This document shows, piece after piece, positions 1 through 5,195 of a stretch of 9,856 nucleotides of DNA. Positions within the stretch are counted from its first letter, which is position 1. Each line of letters opens with the position of its first letter. Source of the stretch: Streptomyces sp. NRRL S-118 (GTDB lineage: Bacteria > Actinomycetota > Actinomycetes > Streptomycetales > Streptomycetaceae); the NCBI RefSeq assembly GCF_000716335.1, contig NZ_KL591018.1, positions 93,778-103,633 of the forward strand, in the 5' to 3' direction. Under the pieces are notes generated by a model, which saw nothing but the letters and a program-made list of their open reading frames with translations, made no database searches and had not been told where the DNA came from. Position numbers and translations under genes: made by a program.

Positions 1-114
1 GAGCAGGAGCATCCGCGCTTCGAGAACGTCCACGCGCCGGCGCAAGGGGTGCTCGCGGCATGGGCGTGTCCAGACCGCCGCGGGGGTGGGTTCATGACCC
101 TTCCGGGGCCTTGA
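1..114 (+). CDS. Possible C-terminal end of an unidentified gene (partial)
   Basis: Frame 1 is open from the window edge to a TGA at 112-114 and would encode the last 37 residues of a protein (starting EQEHPRFENVHAPAQ). Third codon positions are mostly G or C, which fits coding DNA, but the fragment is short and I recognise no family. If real, its end would overlap the 3' end of the convergent flavodoxin gene by about 23 bases. The stretch could equally be non-coding sequence downstream of that gene. Confidence 0.25.
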   Translation, partial: EQEHPRFENVHAPAQGVLAAWACPDRRGGGFMTLPGP

Positions 115-598
115 TCTCGGAGGCCACAAGGGCGGCCCACTCCGCGATGCGGGGCAGGTCACGGAAATCACCGCCACGATCCTCGTCGAGGATCGCCTTG
201 GCCATGCAGCCCCTGGCTCCGGCCTCGAGCCGTCCGCCGAAGGTGACGTGGTCACGCGCATCGGTACGGCGCTGTGCTCGCCGAGCGCTCGGGACGGGCG
301 GGATGTCCCGCTCCGAGGCCGATGGGTCGAGCGGACCGCTGCTGAAAAGCCAGACCGGCCGTTCCCGCAGCGTCTGGCGGTGCTGCCGGGCGAAGCGCCT
401 GGCGTCCCGGTGCCAGCGGCCCATGTAGAGAGCGCCGCCGATCACGACCGCACCGTAGGGCGCGACGTCCGTCACCTCCGACGGCGGCCGGACCTCCGCA
501 TCCAGGCCCTCATCCCGCAGGACGGAGGCGATGAAGCCGGCGATCTCGGCGGTCGAACCGTTCTTGGTCCCGTAGGTGACCAGTACGTTCGTACGCAC
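92..598 (-). CDS. Flavodoxin-domain protein (FMN-binding, stress/redox type)
   Basis: Encodes 168 residues, the usual size for the short flavodoxin-domain proteins of actinomycetes. The protein opens with a beta strand followed by the FMN-phosphate loop TYGTKNGST (residues 8-16). A second conserved block, VVIGGALYMGRWH (51-63), is the loop that contacts the flavin, and VWLFSSGPLD (82-91) is the next core strand and loop. A GTG start at 598 is chosen because the fold begins there and GGTGGAG lies just upstream; the open frame continues to 934 but that extension has no domain character. The expected role is one-electron transfer or a redox stress response in the cytoplasm, possibly related to the protoporphyrinogen-oxidase-like flavodoxins. 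A decayed universal stress protein gene lies upstream, consistent with a stress or dormancy gene group. The partner is not known from sequence. Confidence 0.85.
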   Translation of the reverse strand: MRTNVLVTYGTKNGSTAEIAGFIASVLRDEGLDAEVRPPSEVTDVAPYGAVVIGGALYMGRWHRDARRFARQHRQTLRERPVWLFSSGPLDPSASERDIPPVPSARRAQRRTDARDHVTFGGRLEAGARGCMAKAILDEDRGGDFRDLPRIAEWAALVASEIKAPEGS

Positions 599-865
599 TG
601 TCTCCACCGCCCTTCTTCGAGCGCCGGGAGGTGCGCTGAGCGCGTCATCCGCCCGGTGTGCGAATGGTTCCACTTCCGAGGGTGCGCTGAGGTGCGGGCA
701 CATTGAAGGGCCGGTGAGGCAGAGCTCGGGGCCGAGTGGCCCTCCTCCATCCGATGGCGGCAGGCAGACGCTCCTGGCTCCGGACATCCATTCCCGTCCC
801 CGGGCCGACGGGGTGTGTGCGGCGACGCCGTCACGGCCCTGCTGATCGGCAGAGGTGCAGTCCCC
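599..865. other. Intergenic stretch without a recognisable gene
   Basis: Frames on both strands here are open only because of the high GC content, and none gives a recognisable family. It must hold the promoter of the flavodoxin gene, but I could not identify it with confidence. The 11-mer GGTGCGCTGAG occurs twice in direct orientation (630-640 and 681-691), 51 bp apart, which could be a regulator site or chance. Confidence 0.4.
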
Positions 866-868
866 TTC

Positions 869-1153
869 GAAGTCGCGGCGGCTCGCGGCTGCGCTGTCGA
901 CGCGGTGATGGCTTGGCACCGGTCCCATGGACATCCGTCAGCAGGCTCCTCGACGGCGGCTGCCCTTCGGTGGATGCCCACCGCATCGTGGTGGAGGGGC
1001 CAGCATGAGACGTGCTCCTCAGCACTCGGAAACCACGGACCTGCTGGTCGTCGGAGCGAAGCGCAGGCTCGACCGCGGCGGTCTGCAGCGCGTTGCACCG
1101 GCGTCCGCCGGACCGCGAGAGTGGCGCACGCCTTTGTGACGCGGGGGTTGGCT
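869..1153 (+). pseudogene. Decayed universal stress protein (UspA family) gene
   Basis: Pieces of a universal stress protein can be read in order only by changing frame and passing a stop. The segment at 869-934 gives EVAAARGCAVDAVMAWH, like the first helix and strand of the fold. The segment at 940-1005 gives CPSVDAHRIVVEGPA, which matches the conserved block before the nucleotide-binding region, and it ends in TGA at 1006-1008. After the stop, DVLLS follows in the same frame. The next frame, at 1029-1088, gives TDLLVVGAKRR and GGLQ, the hallmark LLVVG strand. The segment at 1118-1153 gives RVAHAF, resembling the usual RVAHAVLHHA block, after about 30 extra bases. No start or N-terminal ATP-loop is recognisable. 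The order and spacing of several blocks makes chance unlikely, but each block is short, so the call is moderate. Confidence 0.5.
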
Positions 1154-1240
1154 CCGCGAGGGCCCTCCTGTGGAGTGACCGATGCCGGGCCCGGGCGTGT
1201 GTCGGTGCCAGGGGCCTGATCAGCCGGGCACACTGCTCGC

Positions 1241-1966
1241 ATGCCCCATGACGAGGCGCAGTCCACTCCTCCCGAGTCCTTGCTGCAGGTGATCGACAAC
1301 CTCTCACGGTTCCATCGGGAGCATGAGAAGTACTACGCACAAGCCCCTCTGCGGCAGGCGGCGCAACTCCAGGGGTGGTCGCGCGCGTTGAAAGCACTGG
1401 CTGACCGGTGGAGTGCGGTCGAGGTCGATGATCAAGCCTCCAGGATGCCGTTCGCAGGAGCGGAGGACTTGAACGCTCCCGGCCTCGTGGCGGAGACGGG
1501 AATCCTCTTCATGGAAGGGGAGAGCGAGCCTGCCGAGCTGCAAAGGCTCAAGCGAGAAGCCGGTCTCCTTGCGGATGACAGCGAACAGACCGGTACGTGG
1601 CTGGCGCAGGCGATAGCGCAGGCATGGGAGATCGCCGGAAGCCTGGCTCCGTATCCTGCGCTGGCCGACCTGCTGGGAGAGCGGCATCGGATCATCATCA
1701 ACGACTGGCAGGCAGCGAGCATGCAGACGCTGGTGGCGAAGATGTTGCGCCGCGGACTCGATCTGCTGGCACGGGTCGACCTTTCTCCGGCAGCGCTTCG
1801 AAGTGACCTGCAAGGGGAGCGCAACGCCCCGAACTATCTGTATTCGGCCTCGGAGCTGTTCGACCGGGCTGCCGACCTGATGACGGAATCAGCAATGCTC
1901 GTACATGACAACGAGAGACGCTGGCGTGTGTTCCGTGGCCGAGTCCGCGAGTTGCGACTGAGGTAG
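1241..1966 (+). CDS. Uncharacterised 241-residue helical protein
   Basis: I do not recognise the family. The protein is predicted to be almost entirely helical and soluble, with no signal peptide or membrane segment. It is rich in Glu, Arg, Leu and Ala, with heptad-like stretches at LLQVIDNLSRFHREHEKYY (14-32) and in the C-terminal third, ending in a basic RRWRVFRGRVRELRLR. The ATG at 1241 is the first start in the frame and gives a sensible N-terminus (MPHDEAQSTPPES). No Shine-Dalgarno sequence precedes it, so translation may be leaderless. Third codon positions contain clearly more A and T than in the neighbouring oxidoreductase or synthase genes, suggesting an accessory gene with a different history. 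It lies just upstream of a toxin-antitoxin operon on the same strand, 81 bp away. No function is proposed. Confidence 0.75.
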   Translation: MPHDEAQSTPPESLLQVIDNLSRFHREHEKYYAQAPLRQAAQLQGWSRALKALADRWSAVEVDDQASRMPFAGAEDLNAPGLVAETGILFMEGESEPAELQRLKREAGLLADDSEQTGTWLAQAIAQAWEIAGSLAPYPALADLLGERHRIIINDWQAASMQTLVAKMLRRGLDLLARVDLSPAALRSDLQGERNAPNYLYSASELFDRAADLMTESAMLVHDNERRWRVFRGRVRELRLR

Positions 1967-2012
1967 GGCGAAGCCGCATCGGACCGCTCCCGCCCGGAGC
2001 TCGGATCGCGCC

Positions 2013-2041
2013 TTGGCCCCCTGGTACCTACTAGGTACCAT
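2013..2041 (+). promoter_or_regulatory. Candidate promoter of the toxin-antitoxin operon (leaderless)
   Basis: TTGGCC (2013-2018) and TACCAT (2036-2041) are separated by 17 bp, the ideal spacing of a vegetative sigma-factor promoter. The -10-like hexamer ends six bases before the ATG at 2048, so transcription would begin at or next to the start codon. This agrees with the lack of a clear ribosome binding site before that ATG. The assignment is by eye only. Confidence 0.5.
2023..2039. promoter_or_regulatory. Perfect 17-bp palindromic operator in the toxin-antitoxin promoter
   Basis: GGTACCTACTAGGTACC has perfect 8-bp arms around a central C. It fills the spacer of the candidate promoter and overlaps the first four bases of its -10 hexamer. 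It ends nine bases before the antitoxin start. Ribbon-helix-helix antitoxins commonly repress their own operon by binding such palindromes, so binding of the antitoxin alone or with the toxin here would block transcription. The palindrome is seen directly; the autoregulation is inferred. Confidence 0.65.
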
Positions 2042-2047
2042 GACGGT

Positions 2048-2287
2048 ATGCCGTCCCTGAACATCACCTTCACCGACGAGGAACTCGAAGCGGTCCGCGC
2101 CGCGGCGGCCGCCGAGGGCAAGTCCCTCAAGCAGTTCGTCCACGATCTGCCCCTGCGTGAGCAGCAGCGTCTCCAGTTCGTCCGGTACGCCGTCTCCTGG
2201 GGCGAGGCCCATCGCGCCGAGTTCGACGACGCCTTCCCCGACGAGGCTCCACCCGCCCACCGCCGCGAGGGGGCGGACGCGGCCTGA
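2048..2287 (+). CDS. Antitoxin, ribbon-helix-helix-like, of a Doc/Fic-type toxin-antitoxin pair
   Basis: A 79-residue protein. The N-terminus reads as one beta strand (LNITFT, residues 4-9) followed by two helices (DEELEAVRAAAAAEG, then SLKQFVHDLPLREQQ), the plan of a ribbon-helix-helix DNA-binding dimer. The C-terminal part from about residue 50 is acidic and then Pro/Ala/Arg-rich (AEFDDAFPDEAPPAHRR), as expected for a flexible tail that folds onto a toxin. Its TGA overlaps the toxin ATG by one base (TGATG), the standard translational coupling of such pairs. The gene directly follows a palindromic operator. The antitoxin should neutralise the toxin and repress the operon. Assignment rests on size, fold pattern and partner rather than on a named family match. 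Confidence 0.75.
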   Translation: MPSLNITFTDEELEAVRAAAAAEGKSLKQFVHDLPLREQQRLQFVRYAVSWGEAHRAEFDDAFPDEAPPAHRREGADAA

Positions 2288-2661
2288 TGGTGTTCTTCAT
2301 CGACGTCCCCTGGCTGCTGGACGTCCAGGAGCAGGCCGTGCCCGAGGACGTGAGCGTCGCCGACTACTCGGCCCTGGTGGCCGCCGTCGCCCGGCACAAG
2401 ACCCGCATCCCGCGCCCCGCGACCGCGGAACCCGATGCCGCCTGGCGTGCCGCGGCCCTGCTGCACACGCTGGTGCGGCTGCAGCCGCTGCCCTACCGCA
2501 ACAGCCTGTTCGCCTGCCAGGTCGCCGCCGCGTACATGCACGCCTCCGGCGAGGGCATCGATCCACCGTACGGTGCCATGGTCGACCTGGTCCGCGACAT
2601 CCAGGCCGGCAAGGTGAGCGTCTACCAAGCCGCCGGCCTCCTCCGCACCTGGCGCATCTGA
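2287..2661 (+). CDS. Doc/Fic-like toxin of a toxin-antitoxin pair, with an altered Fic motif
   Basis: Encodes 124 residues, close to phage P1 Doc (126). Compared by memory with Doc, the helix ahead of the active-site loop, the loop and following helix (QPLPYRNSLFACQVAAAYM, residues 66-84) and the C-terminal part (DIQAGKVSVYQAAGLLRTW) line up almost without gaps. Doc phosphorylates elongation factor Tu and stops translation; other Fic proteins transfer AMP. The Fic core HxFx(D/E)GN(K/G)R aligns here with QPLPYRNSL. Asn72 is kept, but the catalytic His is Gln66, the acidic residue is Tyr70, and the Lys-Arg pair is Ser73-Leu74. The activity is therefore uncertain: a different chemistry, binding only, or inactivity. 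The start overlaps the antitoxin stop by one base. Doc-like toxins of this kind are annotated in streptomycetes, but I cannot verify whether they share these changes. Confidence 0.75.
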   Translation: MVFFIDVPWLLDVQEQAVPEDVSVADYSALVAAVARHKTRIPRPATAEPDAAWRAAALLHTLVRLQPLPYRNSLFACQVAAAYMHASGEGIDPPYGAMVDLVRDIQAGKVSVYQAAGLLRTWRI

Positions 2662-2663
2662 CC

Positions 2664-2680
2664 GAAGCCCGGGCTTTTCG
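2664..2680 (+). terminator. Weak terminator-like hairpin after the toxin gene
   Basis: AAGCCCGGGCTT, followed by two more T residues, lies four bases after the toxin stop. It is a 12-bp palindrome that could form a short stem with a tight CCGG loop and a small U tract. The stem is only four base pairs if a normal loop is left, so termination here would be modest. Confidence 0.3.
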
Positions 2681-2691
2681 AACCGAGGGGC

Positions 2692-2880
2692 GTGCACCGG
2701 GAGCATCGCCGGCACGGCTACGGCAGGGCGACCACCCTCGCCGTGGCGGCCGCACTCCAGGAGGCGGGCTCGTCGAGCGCGACCGTCCGCACCCCGAGCT
2801 CCCATGCCGGTGCCGTCGCCACCCGCACGTCGGCCGGCTTCCGGCGACGCCCCGAGGTCCGGGACCGCTGCCGGGGCGGG
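2692..2880 (+). pseudogene. GNAT-family acetyltransferase remnant (C-terminal half)
   Basis: This frame gives HREHRRHGYGRATTLAV, which carries the GNAT acetyl-CoA-binding signature (R/Q)xxGxG/A as RRHGYGRA. It continues as AALQEAG, then TPSSHAGAVATRTSAGFRRR, which matches the usual TxxxNxxAxxxYxxxGF end of the fold. The Asn is changed to His and the Tyr to Arg. The N-terminal half of the domain is missing, since the toxin gene ends 30 bases upstream. The open frame runs on to 3366 only by lack of stops. This is the truncated and eroded end of an acetyltransferase gene, left after a deletion or after insertion of the toxin-antitoxin operon. Confidence 0.6.
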
Positions 2881-2954
2881 GAGTGCCTCGCCCCCGGTCA
2901 CGAACGGAGCCGGTGCCCGGCACACGGGCCGTCCAGGGGCGTGAGGAGGAGCGT

Positions 2955-3548
2955 TCACGGCTCTGTGCGGCCCGGTGCGGTGAGGCGGTCGATCACGGTG
3001 ACGACGCCGTCGACGCCCTGGCACAGCCGCAGGATGACCGGAATCGCCTCCGGGGTCGGCACCGTGCCGCTGAGGGTGACGGAACCGTCCGACACCTCCA
3101 CGGTGAGTGCCGCCGGCGACAGTCCCAGGGTGCGGGTGAGGATGTCCTCGAGGATCTCCTCGTGGATGGCACGGTCGCGCCGCAGGAAGAGCTGCAGGAG
3201 ATCACTGCGGCTGATGACACCGATGAGCCGACCCGCGTCGTCGACCACCGGCAGGCGTTTGACCCGTCTGCGCTCCATCACCCTCGCCGCCTCCACGGCG
3301 GTCCATTCGGGCCGGGCCACGATGGCCGGGGCCGACATCAGTCCTTCGGCGGTGGTGGGGGAGTAGAGACGCGAGTGGAGGAGATCGGCCTCGGACACGA
3401 CGCCGACGGGCCGGCCGTCCGCCTCGACGACCGGCACGGCCGTGATGCCGTACTCGTCCAGCAGCCGGGCGATCTCCTTGAACGGCGTCCCGCGCTGAAC
3501 GGTGACCGCCTCCGGCGTCATGAGGTCGGCGACCGTGCGATGTCTCAT
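2955..3548 (-). CDS. CBS-domain pair protein with C-terminal BON domain
   Basis: A 197-residue cytoplasmic protein. CBS 1 covers about residues 8-57 (VADLMTPEAVTV, then ITAVPVVEADGRPVGVVSEADLL). CBS 2 covers about 69-120 (LMSAPAIVARPEWT, then RRVKRLPVVDDAGRLIGVISRSDLL). A BON-like domain follows at about 127-190 (alpha-beta, with VSDGSVTLSGTVPTPE and GVVTVIDRL). CBS pairs bind adenosine nucleotides and act as energy sensors; BON domains are thought to bind membranes or ligands. The linker between the CBS units (HSRLYSPTTAEG) seems shorter than is common in streptomycete relatives. The ATG at 3548 is chosen because homology begins at once; the upstream frame to 3638 has no domain and runs into a duplicated intergenic sequence. 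Such proteins often sit in actinomycete dormancy or redox gene groups. The gene is divergent from the oxidoreductase gene with 200 bp between them. Confidence 0.88.
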   Translation of the reverse strand: MRHRTVADLMTPEAVTVQRGTPFKEIARLLDEYGITAVPVVEADGRPVGVVSEADLLHSRLYSPTTAEGLMSAPAIVARPEWTAVEAARVMERRRVKRLPVVDDAGRLIGVISRSDLLQLFLRRDRAIHEEILEDILTRTLGLSPAALTVEVSDGSVTLSGTVPTPEAIPVILRLCQGVDGVVTVIDRLTAPGRTEP

Positions 3549-3618
3549 TCGTGAGCACCCAGTTCTTCGAGGGAAACGTCGCTCCCATGATCCCCGCGAT
3601 GGCCCGCGAGGAGCGGTT

Positions 3619-3652
3619 CCACACGAGGTCCGGCCCACACGAGGTCCGGCCC
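3619..3652. repeat. Perfect 16-bp tandem duplication in the divergent intergenic region
   Basis: ACACGAGGTCCGGCCC occurs at 3621-3636 and again at 3637-3652 with no spacer; the 16-bp periodicity extends over 3619-3652. It lies between the CBS-BON and oxidoreductase genes, about 97 bp before the latter's start, so it could alter a promoter or leader. The second copy also forms a small inverted repeat with CGTGTG at 3653-3658. Confidence 0.95.
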
Positions 3653-3676
3653 CGTGTGACGCGTGATGGCGTCGCC

Positions 3677-3745
3677 GGGGAAGGGAAGTCGGGGGAAGGT
3701 GGCGGAGGGGAGGGAAGCCGGAAGCGGAAGAGGAAGGCGAGGAGG
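3677..3745 (+). other. Purine-rich, G-run leader with possible quadruplex, ending in the ribosome binding site
   Basis: The plus strand is almost all purine for nearly 70 bases before the oxidoreductase start. It contains five runs of three or more G (3677-3680, 3683-3685, 3691-3695, 3707-3710 and 3712-3714), enough for a G-quadruplex in DNA or mRNA if a long loop of 11 is allowed. It ends with GAGGAGG at 3739-3745, three bases before the ATG at 3749. The tract could influence translation, but it may simply be an extended ribosome-binding leader. Confidence 0.4.
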
Positions 3746-3861
3746 ACCATGGACGTCCGACACCGCGACATCCCGGACGTCGTCGTCATCGGCGCCGGTC
3801 TCGCCGGTCTGGCCTGCGCCCTGGACCTGAGCCGTGCCGGTCGGCGCGTGGTGCTGCTGGA

Positions 3862-3897
3862 GGCGTCCGCCACCGTGGGCGTCCGCCACCGTGGGCG
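3862..3897 (+). repeat. Frameshifting 16-bp tandem duplication in the oxidoreductase gene
   Basis: GGCGTCCGCCACCGTG occurs at 3862-3877 and 3878-3893, followed by GGCG, so the 16-bp periodicity spans 3862-3897. The four-base GGCG at both ends of the unit is the microhomology expected for slipped-strand duplication. Sixteen is not a multiple of three, so the copy breaks the frame between the N-terminal FAD motif and the rest of the enzyme. Deleting one copy reads EASATVGGRMRT, the normal family sequence. Confidence 0.97.
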
Positions 3898-4505
3898 GCC
3901 GGATGCGCACGGACCGGCGGGACGGGTTCCGGCTGGACCGGGGCTTCCAGGTGTTCAACACCTCCTATCCCCAGGTCAAGCGGCGTCTGGACCTCCGGCG
4001 GCTGCGCTTGCGGCCCTTCACCCCCGGCCTCGTGGCCCACTCCGACACCGGGCCGGTGCGCCTCGCCGATCCGACCAGGCGGCCGGACTGGGCCGGGTCA
4101 CTGGTGCCGGGGCGGGTCCTTCCGGCCCGCGACCTGGCCGCCCTCGCCGCGCTCACCGCCCGGGACGTCCTGCTGCCCGCCGGCGTCCTCAAACGGCGGC
4201 CGGACCGCTCGACCTCGGCCGCCCTGGCCCGGGCCGGGGTGTCGGCACCGACGGTCGACCGGATCCTGCGGCCCTTCCTGGCCGGCGTGTTCCTCGAGGA
4301 CCGGCTGGAGACCTCCGCCCGCTTCTTCCACCTCGTCTGGCGGAGCATGGTCAGGGGAACGCTCTGTCTGCCCGCCGACGGCATCGGCGCCGTACCGGCC
4401 CAGCTCGCCGAGGGCCTGCCCGACGGCGTCCTGCGACGGGAGACGGCCGTCCGCGAGATCAATCCTTCGGGCGTGCTCCTGGCCGACGGCGGCGAGGTGC
4501 CCGCC

Positions 4506-4661
4506 GCGGCCGTCGTGGTGGCGACGGACGCCGCCACGGCAGCCCGCCTGCTGCCGGGCCTGCCCGTGCCGGACGGCCGTACGGCGGCCGTCGTGGTGGC
4601 GACGGACGCCGCCACGGCAGCCCGCCTGCTGCCGGGCCTGCCCGTGCCGGACGGCCGTACG
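4506..4661 (+). repeat. Perfect 78-bp in-frame tandem duplication in the oxidoreductase gene
   Basis: Bases 4506-4583 are repeated exactly at 4584-4661, with one further matching base after. The unit encodes 26 residues, beginning AAVVVATDAATAARLLPG and ending VPDGRT, so the frame is kept but one strand-helix segment of the fold appears twice. The absence of any mismatch over 78 bp indicates a very recent event or an artefact. Confidence 0.98.
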
Positions 4662-5127
4662 GTCACCACGTACCACCACACGGCCTCCAGGGCGCCCCTG
4701 GCGGAACCGACCCTGGTGGTGGACGGCAGCGGCGCGGTACTGAACACCTGCGTGCTGACCGAGGTCGCGCCCACGTACGCCCCTCCTGGCGCCGTTCTGG
4801 TCTCCACTTCCGTGCTGGGCGCGGACCGGCCCGGGGCGGGCGACACCGTGCTGCGGCGCCTGTGCGAGCTGTACGGCACGGATACGCGCGACTGGCAGCA
4901 GGTCGGCGTCCACACCGTCGAGGGTGCGCTGCCCGTGATGCGGCCGCCCTGGCCGCTGAGCCGCACGACCCGTTTCGGCCCGGGCAGGTACGTGTGCGGC
5001 GACCACCGGGCGACGGGTTCGGTGCAGGGCGCGCTGGCGTCGGGCACACGGGCCGCCCGGGAAGTGCTGACCGACCTGGCACGCGGATGAGACGGCGCTC
5101 GGCGACGGCTCGTGGCCGGGACGTCGC

Positions 5128-5150
5128 GCGGCCGGTCCGGCGCCGGCCGC
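5128..5150 (+). terminator. Hairpin after the oxidoreductase gene
   Basis: GCGGCCGG (5128-5135) and CCGGCCGC (5143-5150) form a perfect 8-bp stem with a 7-base loop, followed by TTGTG. It begins 37 bases after the oxidoreductase stop. It could terminate or attenuate that transcript before the methyltransferase gene, which would then need its own promoter. The U tract is poor, which is common in streptomycetes. Confidence 0.4.
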
Positions 5151-5195
5151 TTGTGCAAGGACCCGTACCGAACCACGATCCCGGGAGAGCACCCG

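Larger units (their letters stand above)
3749..5090 (+). pseudogene. FAD-dependent oxidoreductase (amine oxidase/phytoene desaturase-like), frameshifted by a 16-bp duplication
   Basis: Starts at ATG 3749 after GAGGAGG with MDVRHRDIPD. It carries the FAD-binding Rossmann motif IGAGLAG (residues 14-20) and the ribose-binding Glu38 in VVLLEAS. At 3862-3893 a perfect 16-bp tandem duplication throws the frame off. The rest of the protein continues in the next frame (GGRMRTDRRDGFRLDRGFQVF) to a TGA at 5088-5090. It includes RFFHLVWRSM, a central VVVATDA strand and the C-terminal FAD block YVCGDHRATGSVQGALASG (4989-5045). A 78-bp in-frame duplication also repeats 26 residues. Without both duplications the product would be 415 residues, near the family's usual length. 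The family oxidises or desaturates isoprenoids, porphyrins or amines; nearby synthase and methyltransferase genes suggest an isoprenoid. As written, the main product would be a nonsense chimera after residue 44. The cause may be a real mutation, a reversible switch or an assembly error. Confidence 0.85.

Noticed and set aside
2881..2954. Continuation of the acetyltransferase frame past 2880
   Set aside because: The fold ends at about 2870; the remaining open frame has no further similarity and enters the antisense of the CBS-BON gene.
1834..3024. 396-residue open frame on the minus strand
   Set aside because: It is antisense to the toxin-antitoxin pair, which has clear operon structure and a recognisable fold.
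2157..3554. 465-residue open frame on the plus strand
   Set aside because: It crosses the toxin-antitoxin operon in the wrong frame and then lies antisense to the CBS-BON gene; composition is Arg/Pro/Gly-rich and no family is visible.
3551..3748. N-terminal extension of the oxidoreductase frame starting at 3551
   Set aside because: The extension translates the duplicated intergenic repeat and a purine tract into low-complexity residues; GAGGAGG before 3749 and the FAD motif close after it support the later start.
3619..4662. Repeats as a possible CRISPR array
   Set aside because: The repeats are adjacent direct copies without spacers, of different sequences and lengths, and two lie inside a gene.
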